Shown here one piece after another: positions 1 to 7,522 of a stretch of DNA of 11,576 nucleotides. The notes below the pieces were generated by a model. It did no database searches and was not told where the DNA came from. It saw only the letters and a program-made list of their open reading frames with translations. Source of the stretch: Methylococcaceae bacterium. GTDB lineage: Bacteria > Pseudomonadota > Gammaproteobacteria > Methylococcales > Methylomonadaceae. A program made the position numbers and the translations under genes. Positions within the stretch are counted from its first letter, which is position 1, and each line of letters begins with the position of its first letter. The stretch covers positions 1 through 11,576 of the forward strand of contig CANNNN010000053.1 in the NCBI GenBank assembly GCA_947506075.1, given 5' to 3'.

Positions 1-2
1 CT

Positions 3-452
3 CGCACCGCTTATCTGCCACGCCTTGGAGGCCTGTTTGATAGCAATGGCTCGCTGGCTTTGCTATTTTTAATTTCTGCATTGAGTACGATGGTGATGCC
101 AGGTACGCCGGGGTTTGATGCGGCGCATTTACTGGTTGAGGGGGTTATTGAGGAGGAAGGCTGGTTGCTTGCGATCGCCATCTTGGTCGGCAACGTGATG
201 TCCGCCGCCTTCTTGTTATGGGCTTTCCAGCGGATATTTATGGCGACGCCCAAGCGTGCCGAACAACCCTACAGCTGTGAACACCATCCGGTTTGGAAGG
301 AGCGTTTTGTTACCCTGGTGATTTGCCTGTTGCTGATCGGCACCGGCTTTTACACAACGCCCTGGCTGAACTTTATCGATCAGGATGCGGCCGCAATCGG
401 CAAGCAATTTCCGATGCATGGCGCATCTACCCAGGAAGGATCACATGAGTAA
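3..452 (+). CDS. NuoM-like proton-pumping subunit, C-terminal part (5' end outside window)
   Basis: The frame is open from the first bases of the window and ends at TAA 450-452, giving 149 visible residues. The motif MPGTPGF followed by hydrophobic segments and a charged tail is the C-terminal part of the antiporter-like family of complex I (NuoM/ND4 type rather than NuoL or NuoN, which usually read PP in place of PGT). Members sit in the inner membrane and couple electron transfer to proton movement. Where NuoM normally has a conserved Glu after PGT-x-x-F-x-x-E, this protein reads PGTPGFDAAH, with His in that position. It overlaps the next, complete NuoM by 8 nt, so the two are probably co-translated. 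It could belong to a complex I with two M subunits or to a related ion-pumping complex; the missing upstream genes would decide. The family is fairly sure, the exact subunit is not. Confidence 0.8.
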   Translation, partial: RTAYLPRLGGLFDSNGSLALLFLISALSTMVMPGTPGFDAAHLLVEGVIEEEGWLLAIAILVGNVMSAAFLLWAFQRIFMATPKRAEQPYSCEHHPVWKERFVTLVICLLLIGTGFYTTPWLNFIDQDAAAIGKQFPMHGASTQEGSHE

Positions 453-1974
453 CACCCATTTTCCGCTGTTGAGCCTGACTATTTTTCTGCCCTTATTGGC
501 CGCGTTTGCAGTGGCTTTTACCCGCAACATCCGTCTGGCCAAAAACCTTGCGTTGGTGTTTGTCTCCCTCGAATTAATCGCAACGCTGCTGGTCGTCCTG
601 CTGTTTAATGTCGAACTGGACAGCTTTCAACTGGTCGAACAGTATGCCTGGATACCCAGTCTGAATATCAACTATCTTGTTGGTGTGGATGGCATTTCTG
701 TGTTGTTTTTACCGATGTCGGCGCTGTTGACCTTAATGGCGATAGTGGCCTCGTGGAATTCGGTACAACATCAGACTTGCTTGCATTTTGCGTTATTACT
801 GGCATTGGAAGGCATTACGATCGGCGTATTTTTAGCCTTGGATATGGCATTGTTCTTCTTGTTCTGGGAACTGACCTTGCCACCGATTTTCTTCTTAATC
901 GGCTTATGGGGCATAGGGTCAAACCGCCGTAGTGCGGCGATAAAATACACGCTGTTCATGTTGTTTGGCGGCGTGCCAATACTGTTTGCGATTATCATCT
1001 TGGCGGTCAATCACGCCACCGCAATCGGCGGCAGCATTCCACAGGATCTGGCCTTTAGTCTGCCGGTATTATTGCAAACAGCCTTGCCGGATAACTTGCA
1101 GGCCCTGGTATTTTTATTGTTACTGCTAGGTTTTGCGGTTAAAGCGCCGTTGGTGCCCTTTCATACCTGGCTGCCGACTGTCGCAATGGAAGGCCCTGCG
1201 CAGTTAACCGCCCTGCTGACCGGGTTGAAACTCGGCGCATTCGGCATTATTCGTTTTGCGATGCCGCTATCACCTTCCGCCTCTGTTCAATACAGTTGGG
1301 TACTGGGCATACTCGGCGCGATCACGCTGATTTACTGTGCGCTGATTGCCTTGCAGCAAACCAATTTGCGCCGCCTGCTGGCTTATGCCAGCGTCAGTCA
1401 TGTGGGACTGGTTATCGTCGGTATCGCCTCCTTAAATATGCAGGGCCTACAGGGGGCTATTTTTCAACTGCTGAACTTCACGATGATTTCCGGTTCCTTG
1501 ATGATGGTCGCCGGTTTTCTCCAGCATCGCTTGGGCAGTACCGAAGCGATTCATCTGGGCGGTCTGGCTAAAGTGATGCCTAGACTGACCACCTTTTACT
1601 TTTTATTTATGTTGGCCAGCATAGGACTGCCCGGAACCAGCGGATTCCCTGCCGAACTGTTACTAATATTCAGCACCCTGCTCGCGCACCCCAGTATCAG
1701 TATTGCCGCGCTGCTTGGAGCGATCCTGACCGCCGCCTATATGCTGTCCTTTACCCGTCGCGCGTTTTTTGGCCCCGTCACCCAGGCCGGAGTCAAACAG
1801 CTGCAGGATTTGCGACCCAGAGAACTGTCGCTGTTATGCGTTTCGGCATTGCTAATCCTGGGCTTTGGATTTTTCCCGAATAGTGTGTTGAAAACCAACC
1901 GCGCAACCGCAGAGGCTTGGTTGACCCGGCTGATGAATCAGCCGGTAATAGAATACAAAGATGTGCGGGGCTAG
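445..1974 (+). CDS. nuoM: NADH-quinone oxidoreductase subunit M (NuoM family)
   Basis: This predicted 509-aa polytopic inner-membrane protein has the same length as E. coli NuoM. In complex I, NuoM is one of the antiporter-like proton channels of the membrane arm. The charged residues expected for a pump are present: Glu142 in FWEL, Lys233 in FAVKAP, Lys262 in LTGLKLG and Glu404 in GLPGTSGFPAE, matching E. coli Glu144, Lys234, Lys265 and Glu407. I start at ATG 445, not at an in-frame codon 60 nt upstream, because AGGAAGGA (433-440) is a strong ribosome binding site just before it. This start overlaps the end of the preceding NuoM-like gene. The gene is last on this strand and no nuoN follows, which is odd for a standard nuo operon. 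A 7-bp stem lies across the stop codon. The family is certain; membership in a standard complex I is inferred. Confidence 0.9.
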   Translation: MSNTHFPLLSLTIFLPLLAAFAVAFTRNIRLAKNLALVFVSLELIATLLVVLLFNVELDSFQLVEQYAWIPSLNINYLVGVDGISVLFLPMSALLTLMAIVASWNSVQHQTCLHFALLLALEGITIGVFLALDMALFFLFWELTLPPIFFLIGLWGIGSNRRSAAIKYTLFMLFGGVPILFAIIILAVNHATAIGGSIPQDLAFSLPVLLQTALPDNLQALVFLLLLLGFAVKAPLVPFHTWLPTVAMEGPAQLTALLTGLKLGAFGIIRFAMPLSPSASVQYSWVLGILGAITLIYCALIALQQTNLRRLLAYASVSHVGLVIVGIASLNMQGLQGAIFQLLNFTMISGSLMMVAGFLQHRLGSTEAIHLGGLAKVMPRLTTFYFLFMLASIGLPGTSGFPAELLLIFSTLLAHPSISIAALLGAILTAAYMLSFTRRAFFGPVTQAGVKQLQDLRPRELSLLCVSALLILGFGFFPNSVLKTNRATAEAWLTRLMNQPVIEYKDVRG

Positions 1975-1994
1975 GCTCGTATCCATCAGCCTAG
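1971..1994 (+). terminator. possible weak hairpin terminator after nuoM
   Basis: CTAGGCT (1971-1977) and AGCCTAG (1988-1994) form a perfect 7-bp stem with a 10-nt loop, overlapping the nuoM stop codon. The bases after it are A-rich (AAAATAATTT) and lack a clean T run, so intrinsic termination is doubtful. The stem could instead stabilise the mRNA 3' end. Confidence 0.35.
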
Positions 1995-2169
1995 AAAATA
2001 ATTTGTTGCACGAAAACCATAAAGTAGGCGACACAAAAGAAGCGAAACACGCAAAATAAATCAAGATCTTGTATTGGCTTTTCTATATACCCTTTAGCTA
2101 ATGACCTAAAGTTCCGTATCTATTTGAAATATGAGTATTTTCTTTGGAAAAATTATTTATATCGGTTTA

Positions 2170-4869
2170 TTAAAAAGGCAAGACAATATCGGATTTTATT
2201 TTTTCCATCAGCTGCCTAAATTGCTCTTGAATTCTGATCATTGCGGCTTCAGTATCGGCCTCGAAACGAATAACCAGTGCGCCTGTGGTGTTTGATGCCC
2301 GCACCAGTCCCCAGCCATCCGGAAAATCGACCCGGAGTCCTTCTAGATCGGTGATTTTGCCATCGGGAAAATTGGCTGTAGCAAACAGCTTGTCTATAAA
2401 AGCGAAATTCTCGCCTTCTTTAAGTTCAATATTCAATTCTGGAGTATTGATACTATCTGGAAAATCGGCAAATACATCGGCGCTGCTACGCGTATCTCTA
2501 GACAATATTTCAAGCAAGCGCGACGCCGAATACAACGCATCATCAAAACCAAACCAGCGGTCATTAAAGAAAATATGCCCGCTCATCTCCCCGGCCAACT
2601 TGGCTCCGGTTTCCTTAAGTTTTGCTTTGATCAACGAATGCCCGGATTTACACATCAGCGATCTGCCGCCGTATTTTTTTATCTCCTCGGCGAGATGGCG
2701 AGTGCTGCGCACATCATAAATGATTTGAGCGCCCGGGTTGCCGGCCAGCACATTTTTGGCAAACAGCATCATTTGCCGATCCGGCCAGATGATTTTGCCA
2801 TTTGAATCGACTACGCCCAAACGATCACCATCGCCATCAAAAGCGATGCCAATATCGGCCTTGTAATATTTGACCTTTGTAATCAATTCGGTCAGGTTCT
2901 CTGGGTCACTAGGATCCGGATGGTGATTGGGGAAAGTCCCGTTGATGTCGCAAAATAACTCTATCACTTCACAGCCCAAGGTTCTGAGCAGCGTGGGTCC
3001 CAGCTCACCGGCAACGCCGTTGCCGCAGTCCAGCACCACGGTCATGGGTCGATCAATGTGTATATATTCGGAAATAATGCCGATGTATTCCGTGTGAACG
3101 AGGGTATTTTGTTCGACCTTGCCAGGTTTATCGGTGCTATAGGCCTGCTTGGCAATACAGGTTTTTAGTTGCTGGATACTATCGCCGAACAGGGTTACGT
3201 CGTTGATGACCATTTTCAGACCGTTATAATCGGCTGGGTTATGACTGCCGGTAATCATCACGCCGGAACGTCCTTCGGTATGCTTTGCAACAAAATAAAG
3301 TACCGGCGTCGGCACCATGCCAATATCCATCACATTAAGTCCGGTGCTAATAATACCCTGGATCAGGGCTACCGCCAGCGCAGGACTGGAGATTCTGCCA
3401 TCCCATCCAACCACGACTGTTTTACCGTCCTGCGCTTTAATCTGGGTTCCCAATGCACGGCCAATATCGTAAACAATTTCTTTAGTCAGCGTCTTGTCGA
3501 CGATACCCCGAATATCATAAGCCCTGAAAATAGAGTCTGCAGCTGCTGTTTCGGACGAGATCATGTCAAAGGAATCCGGGATACTGCTTGGAAAGTCTTC
3601 GAACCTGGTATTTGGTTTAATAAATGTCTCGGCAACGGCTTCCTGCGTTGCTCTACCTCCTGCATCCCTGAAGTCGTCGGCAATTGCTCCCGGGGTTGCT
3701 GGCGGTAACTGCTCACTGCATCGCTCTGCCGCTCCTATCCTTGGGGTCGTAGTGTCTGCATCGGCTAAGGTGTCAACTTTCAGTGACTTATACTCTGTAT
3801 CTTTGACGGTCTCCGGTTTATGTTCTATCTCACCCATCCATGGAACCCTACCTCCTACGGACAAGGGGGCATCGAAGTCATCAAAAAAGCTGCTCGTTTC
3901 CAAATCAACAAAATTACTGTCACTGACAACTACATCGTCGGACAGATTATTCATAACCCGTTGAAACTGAACCAATGTTGAAACAACGGCATTCATTTCA
4001 GGTAACATAACCGGATAAGTACCCTGCAGTTTATTCGTCATCATGTCCTTATAGGCTTTCAGCACAGTGCTTAGATCTTGCCTTAGCAGTCCTGAAAGCC
4101 TGCGGTAACCGATAAAAAAAGCCAGCAACGCCAGTAACGCAAAAATCGCTATCATGCCGGTAATGACTGCCAGTCCGGAAAAATTTGCCTTGTCGGGATA
4201 CTGATAATGCAGTTCCCAACGGGTGTTAGCGACCTGCATTTGTGCATCATCTTGCTCTGCGCTGCTCTGAACACCTGTATTGCCTAATACCAGCGTTGCC
4301 TGTTTCAATTCAAGATATCCGTCTTTTAGATCCGCTGCCTGTAGAGTTTTGCTTATAAAATCATAGTTCAAGCTGGCCAGAAGTACGCCTGCTACCTGAT
4401 TGTTTTGCATAATCCTGCGCGTTATCGCGAGATGTCTGTCAACTCCGTTATCGACATGTATTGCCGGAAGCTGGGCCTGGGTAAATGTCTCCCGCACTAT
4501 GTCCAGATCGGCATAACCCATTTTGGGTACGCTTTTGTCATCAAGCTCACTGATCCCGGGCAGTAACAATCTGATCTTCAGGGTGCCGGGTAAATATTTT
4601 TCAAGACGCTCAGCAACCGTGTCTATGCGTGCCTTATCTGCACTGGTAACCGCCGCCAACACCTCAGGATCCTGGGCCATTTTTTCCAGCGTGTCGGTCA
4701 GCAGAGTGATCTGTCCCGTTAAGCCCAATGCGACACTCTTTGCAACAGCTTCCGCCGAGTCCTGTTTTGCTTTCGCGATTTGACCCGCACCGAACCAGTA
4801 AACGCCGGCTCCGGCAGTTATAATCATTAAGACAGCAATCGCTGACAGTAAAGAAAAAAGTCGTACCAT
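2170..4869 (-). CDS. algC: membrane-anchored phosphomannomutase/phosphoglucomutase (AlgC-type)
   Basis: This 899-aa protein has a sensor-like N-terminus and a sugar mutase C-terminus. Residues about 4-26 and 231-254 are membrane helices, enclosing a probably periplasmic domain (27-229). Residues 260-443 form a polar, low-complexity cytoplasmic linker. Residues about 444-899 are a complete alpha-D-phosphohexomutase, close in length to the classical 463-aa Pseudomonas AlgC: phosphoserine loop TGSHNP with Ser542, Mg-binding DGDGDR (678-683), sugar-binding GEMSGH (760-765) and phosphate-binding RASNTTG from Arg857. The enzyme interconverts the 6- and 1-phosphates of mannose or glucose, feeding GDP-mannose and UDP-glucose for exopolysaccharide or LPS. 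ATG 4869 has an AAAGG site 8 nt upstream. It lies 30 nt after dut, in the order coaBC-dut-algC. Some Pseudomonas AlgC gene models also carry an N-terminal membrane extension. What the extracellular domain senses is unknown. The catalytic assignment is firm; substrate preference is inferred. Confidence 0.93.
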   Translation of the reverse strand: MVRLFSLLSAIAVLMIITAGAGVYWFGAGQIAKAKQDSAEAVAKSVALGLTGQITLLTDTLEKMAQDPEVLAAVTSADKARIDTVAERLEKYLPGTLKIRLLLPGISELDDKSVPKMGYADLDIVRETFTQAQLPAIHVDNGVDRHLAITRRIMQNNQVAGVLLASLNYDFISKTLQAADLKDGYLELKQATLVLGNTGVQSSAEQDDAQMQVANTRWELHYQYPDKANFSGLAVITGMIAIFALLALLAFFIGYRRLSGLLRQDLSTVLKAYKDMMTNKLQGTYPVMLPEMNAVVSTLVQFQRVMNNLSDDVVVSDSNFVDLETSSFFDDFDAPLSVGGRVPWMGEIEHKPETVKDTEYKSLKVDTLADADTTTPRIGAAERCSEQLPPATPGAIADDFRDAGGRATQEAVAETFIKPNTRFEDFPSSIPDSFDMISSETAAADSIFRAYDIRGIVDKTLTKEIVYDIGRALGTQIKAQDGKTVVVGWDGRISSPALAVALIQGIISTGLNVMDIGMVPTPVLYFVAKHTEGRSGVMITGSHNPADYNGLKMVINDVTLFGDSIQQLKTCIAKQAYSTDKPGKVEQNTLVHTEYIGIISEYIHIDRPMTVVLDCGNGVAGELGPTLLRTLGCEVIELFCDINGTFPNHHPDPSDPENLTELITKVKYYKADIGIAFDGDGDRLGVVDSNGKIIWPDRQMMLFAKNVLAGNPGAQIIYDVRSTRHLAEEIKKYGGRSLMCKSGHSLIKAKLKETGAKLAGEMSGHIFFNDRWFGFDDALYSASRLLEILSRDTRSSADVFADFPDSINTPELNIELKEGENFAFIDKLFATANFPDGKITDLEGLRVDFPDGWGLVRASNTTGALVIRFEADTEAAMIRIQEQFRQLMEKIKSDIVLPF

Positions 4870-4899
4870 GTTTAATGCCTTTATCTATAGAAAAACAGC

Positions 4900-5355
4900 T
4901 TAATGACGACCCGTATGCCCAAAGCCCCCGGCACCACGCAAACTTTGATCAAATTCGGCAACTTGCTCAAACGCCACCTGCACCACCGGCACAAAAACCA
5001 TTTGTGCGATGCGCTCGCCGATATTTATGGTAAACGCTGTATCCCCCCGGTTCCAGCAGGACACAAAAACCTGCCCCTGATAGTCTGAATCTATCAAGCC
5101 CACCAGGTTGCCCAAAACAATGCCGTGTTTATGGCCCAAACCGGAGCGAGGCAATAAAACAGCGGCTAGCTGATGATCGTTAATGTAAATAGCCAGGCCG
5201 GTTGGAATTAACAATGTTTCTCCCGGTTTTAATTCGACCGCCTGATCCAGGCAGGCTCGCAAATCCAAACCGGCTGACCCGGTTGTTGCATACTCCGGCA
5301 GAGGAATGTCTTTGCCTAAACGGCTATCCAGAATTTTAAGCTGTATTTTTTTCAT
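4900..5355 (-). CDS. dut: deoxyuridine 5'-triphosphate nucleotidohydrolase (dUTPase)
   Basis: Dut hydrolyses dUTP to dUMP and pyrophosphate, keeping uracil out of DNA and supplying thymidylate synthase. At 151 aa it has the usual length of the trimeric bacterial enzyme. All five family motifs are visible: AGLDLRA (28-34), PRSGLG (69-74), GLIDSDYQG (86-94) with the conserved Asp of the active site, GERIAQM (113-119) and the C-terminal P-loop-like RGAGGFGHTG (140-149). ATG 5355-5353 lies inside the end of coaBC (20-nt overlap), so translation is probably coupled; no strong ribosome binding site is seen. The stop is 30 nt before algC. The protein appears intact and cytosolic, with no unusual features. 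Confidence 0.97.
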   Translation of the reverse strand: MKKIQLKILDSRLGKDIPLPEYATTGSAGLDLRACLDQAVELKPGETLLIPTGLAIYINDHQLAAVLLPRSGLGHKHGIVLGNLVGLIDSDYQGQVFVSCWNRGDTAFTINIGERIAQMVFVPVVQVAFEQVAEFDQSLRGAGGFGHTGRH

Positions 5356-6604
5356 GTGTTTTTTGTTCTCTTCGCTCTGCGATTAAGCTGATTAATAGTT
5401 CGGCTAATTGATTTTTGTCGGTCATTGCCAGATTTTTTGATCCGGTGTTCCAGTAAACCTGCAAGGCATTTTGATCACTGTCAAATCCCCCCTTTTCCGA
5501 AGTGCGACGGGGTGTATCGCTGACTTTATCAAGCTGCATCCCTCCCTTTGTAAAAGGGGGATTTAGGGAAACTTGTCCAACCCAGTTTGCGGCAATCATA
5601 TCCAGATTTTTTCTACGCAATTTGTCTAGGGCATAATGCTCAAGATCATGAGTTTCTGCGGCAAATCCGACGGTGAACGGACGATGATTATCAAGACCCG
5701 CAACGTCCGCCAGAATATCCTTGGTTTTTACCAAGGTTAGTGTAATTTGCTCAGACTGTTTTTTTATTTTCTGATTTTCGATGCTTGCGGGACTGTAATC
5801 GGCAACCGCCGCTGCACCGATGTAAATATCGTGCTCTGCAACTTTTGACATAACCGCCGCATGCATTTGCTCAGCCGTTTCGACGCTGATCAAGTCAGCA
5901 TTAACCGGCGCAGACAGCGTCACCGGGCCGCTGACCAGCGTGACTTTCGCGCCGGCTTTTAATGCGGCGTTCGCCAATGCATAGCCCATCTTTCCTGAAC
6001 TGCGATTGGTGATGTAGCGTACTGGATCTAAAGGTTCGCGCGTGGGTCCGGCGCTGATTAAAACCTTAAGTCCGCTTAGACATTGTACGACAGGCTGATT
6101 CATTAAATATCTGCAAATATCCACCGGCTCTGACATGCGGCCGAAGCCAGTTTCCCCGCAAGCCTGATCTCCCTGTGCAGGGCCGATCACAGTTACACCA
6201 TGGCTAAGAAGTTTCTGGATATTTTCCTGGGTGACCGGCTTATGCCACATGGCCTGATTCATCGCCGGAGCAACGTAAACAGGGCAGCTTGCAGCCAGAT
6301 AGAGTGTCGATAATAGATCGTCAGCCAAACCGTGACTGCATTTTGCTAGCGTATTGGCCGTTGCCGGAGCAATAAGCAAGGCATCGGCCCAGCGCGCCAG
6401 GCTGATATGCCCCATCGCGTTTTCCTGATCCGTATCAAGCAACTCGGTATGCACAGGATGACCGGAAAGCGCCTGAAAAGTCAGGGGGCTGACAAACTGC
6501 ATTGCCGAGTGCGTCATCACCACGCGCACAGTTGCGCCTTGTTTCCGCAACAGTCTGACCAATTCGGCCGACTTATATGCAGCAATACCGCCGCTGACCG
6601 CCAA
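5336..6604 (-). CDS. coaBC: bifunctional phosphopantothenoylcysteine decarboxylase / phosphopantothenate-cysteine ligase
   Basis: CoaBC performs two steps of coenzyme A synthesis: CoaB joins cysteine to 4'-phosphopantothenate using CTP, and the flavoprotein CoaC decarboxylates the product to 4'-phosphopantetheine. The N-terminal CoaC half shows VSGGIAAYKS (3-12), HISLARWAD with catalytic His66, PAMNQAMW (113-120) and the flap CGETGFGRM with Cys149. The CoaB half starts near 178 and shows SAGPTREPLDPVRYITNRS followed by SGKMG (185-207), AAVADYSP (265-272) and lysines near 279-282. Residues about 345-373 are an extra segment encoded by a palindromic insertion. The start is uncertain: TTG 6604 gives MAVSGGI and loses part of the first beta-strand, while the in-frame upstream sequence encodes the fitting IIKHILLAVSGG but has no ATG or GTG. 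Translation may begin at a rare codon such as ATC (6622 or 6619) or CTG 6631. It overlaps dut by 20 nt. Confidence 0.93.
   Translation of the reverse strand: MAVSGGIAAYKSAELVRLLRKQGATVRVVMTHSAMQFVSPLTFQALSGHPVHTELLDTDQENAMGHISLARWADALLIAPATANTLAKCSHGLADDLLSTLYLAASCPVYVAPAMNQAMWHKPVTQENIQKLLSHGVTVIGPAQGDQACGETGFGRMSEPVDICRYLMNQPVVQCLSGLKVLISAGPTREPLDPVRYITNRSSGKMGYALANAALKAGAKVTLVSGPVTLSAPVNADLISVETAEQMHAAVMSKVAEHDIYIGAAAVADYSPASIENQKIKKQSEQITLTLVKTKDILADVAGLDNHRPFTVGFAAETHDLEHYALDKLRRKNLDMIAANWVGQVSLNPPFTKGGMQLDKVSDTPRRTSEKGGFDSDQNALQVYWNTGSKNLAMTDKNQLAELLISLIAERREQKTHEKNTA
5483..5564. repeat. palindromic repeat inserted in frame within coaBC
   Basis: AAATCCCCCCTTTT (5483-5496) and AAAAGGGGGATTT (5552-5564) are inverted arms differing by one C/G in the homopolymer and separated by 55 nt. 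On the coding strand they are read as LNPPFTKGG and SEKGGFDS, bracketing about 20 residues. Ordinary CoaBC proteins go almost directly from the NxVG-like segment to a GF(D/N)S-D motif, so roughly 25-29 residues look extra. The arms resemble small non-autonomous palindromic elements that are scattered in some bacterial genomes and sometimes lie within coding genes. The size and family of the element are inferred; the inverted repeat and uninterrupted frame are seen directly. Confidence 0.7.
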
Positions 6605-6635
6605 TAAAATATGTTTGATGATTAGGTCCAGGAAC

Positions 6636-6667
6636 TTGAATAAAGACGATATTATGGCAAGTATAAG
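6636..6667. promoter_or_regulatory. possible divergent promoter region of coaBC and radC
   Basis: The 107-nt gap between the divergent coaBC and radC genes should hold both promoters. A TATACT -10-like hexamer on the minus strand (6665-6660) overlaps a TATAAG hexamer on the plus strand (6662-6667). A TTGAAT element (6636-6641) precedes the latter with a 20-nt spacer, longer than ideal. These matches are weak and are offered as candidates only. Confidence 0.25.
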
Positions 6668-6711
6668 CGAATTCTTCTATGCTTAAATTTCAATCAGATA
6701 AGGAGAGGCCT

Positions 6712-7386
6712 ATGTCCATTAAGGATTGGTCGGCAGAAGATCGACCCAGAGAAAAACTGTTGCGCCGAGGATCTGCCGCTTTAACCGATGCAGAATTGCT
6801 GGCTATTTTTTTGCGCACCGGCTCCCCGGGCAAGTCAGCAGTAGACTTGGCGCGCGAGTTATTGCTTGATTTTGGTTCGCTGAATGCCTTATTAGGCTCA
6901 GACCAGCAACGCTTTTGCGAAGGTAAAGGCTTGGGCGAAGCCACTTATGCTCAGCTCCAGGCCGTGCTGGAAATGGCCAGACGTCATTTTAAAGAAGCTT
7001 TGAAACGTGGTGATGCACTGACCAGTCCGGAAATCACCCGCGCTTATCTCAGTGCCCAACTACGCGGCTACAGCTACGAAGTCTTTGCCTGTTTATTTCT
7101 TGATAACCAGCACCGAGTCATACAGCTGGATGAGTTATTTAGGGGTACCATTGATGGCGCCAGTGTTTATCCCAGGGAAGTCGCCAAGCAGGCCTTACGC
7201 CATAATGCGGCGGCGGTTATTTTTGCCCATAACCACCCATCCGGGATTTCCGAGCCCAGCCAGGCCGATAAACAGATAACCGAAAAACTTAAACAGGCCT
7301 TAGCCTTGTTCGATATTCGGGTGCTGGATCATTTTATTATCGGCGACGGCCAGCCTTATTCGTTTGCAGAGCATGGCTTGCTGTAG
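6712..7386 (+). CDS. radC: RadC family JAMM/MPN+ domain protein
   Basis: This 224-aa protein has the usual length and layout of chromosomal RadC. The N-terminal helical part (about 22-90) contains LTDAELLAIFLRTG and a degenerate helix-hairpin-helix (GKGLGEATYAQLQAV). The C-terminal JAMM domain carries the metal-binding signature HNHPSG followed by D186 (His173, His175, Ser177, Asp186) and an upstream conserved Glu in YEVF. RadC was once linked to DNA repair; its biochemical role remains unsettled, so the name describes family only. ATG 6712 is chosen over an in-frame ATG at 6679 because AGGAGAGG (6701-6708) sits right before it and MSIKDWSAEDRPREKLL is the normal family N-terminus. It is divergent from coaBC-dut-algC, which supports a housekeeping copy, but an integrase gene follows immediately, so its 3' flank is the boundary of the accessory element. 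Confidence 0.94.
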   Translation: MSIKDWSAEDRPREKLLRRGSAALTDAELLAIFLRTGSPGKSAVDLARELLLDFGSLNALLGSDQQRFCEGKGLGEATYAQLQAVLEMARRHFKEALKRGDALTSPEITRAYLSAQLRGYSYEVFACLFLDNQHRVIQLDELFRGTIDGASVYPREVAKQALRHNAAAVIFAHNHPSGISEPSQADKQITEKLKQALALFDIRVLDHFIIGDGQPYSFAEHGLL

Positions 7387-7414
7387 CCGCTAATTTCAAA
7401 AAGAATCAATAGCA

Positions 7415-7452
7415 AGCCTTAACTACCTTGTTTTCAAAGGCTGTTGTTTTTT
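7415..7452 (+). terminator. probable intrinsic terminator after radC
   Basis: AGCCTT (7415-7420) pairs with AAGGCT (7437-7442) around a 16-nt loop. An alternative inner hairpin pairs CCTTG (7426-7430) with CAAAGG (7435-7440) around TTTT. A run of six T (7447-7452) follows after GTTG. The stem is short, so strength is moderate. Confidence 0.5.
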
Positions 7453-7488
7453 ATGGTTTCAAGTCGTATCATCAAGCCTCATTTCAAC

Positions 7489-7508
7489 GTGTACCCTATG
7501 GTGTACCC
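7489..7508 (+). repeat. tandem GTGTACCC direct repeat before the integrase
   Basis: GTGTACCC occurs at 7489-7496 and again at 7501-7508, 12 nt apart (about one helical turn), ending 14 nt before the integrase ATG. The position suits an operator bound by the integrase or its regulator, or part of an attachment site. I did not find the octamer elsewhere in the window. The function is inferred. Confidence 0.5.
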
Positions 7509-7522
7509 AAAGTAGGCGTAAT

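Noticed and set aside
385..444. Earlier in-frame start for nuoM at 385
   Set aside because: It lies within the preceding gene, lacks a ribosome binding site and adds residues unlike a NuoM N-terminus; AGGAAGGA supports ATG 445.
2092..2111. CTTTAG/CTAAAG inverted repeat as a terminator between nuoM and algC
   Set aside because: The 6-bp AT-rich stem has no T run on either strand, so it is not convincing.
3653..3856. CTACCTCCT repeated at 3653-3661 and 3848-3856 in the algC linker
   Set aside because: Only nine bases match, with no inverted arms or extended similarity; chance or simple codon use suffices.
6679..6711. Earlier in-frame ATG for radC at 6679
   Set aside because: AGGAGAGG sits directly before ATG 6712, and the family N-terminus begins there.
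7387..7522. tRNA or tRNA fragment beside the integrase
   Set aside because: No cloverleaf, TTC-loop box or CCA end was recognisable in this stretch.
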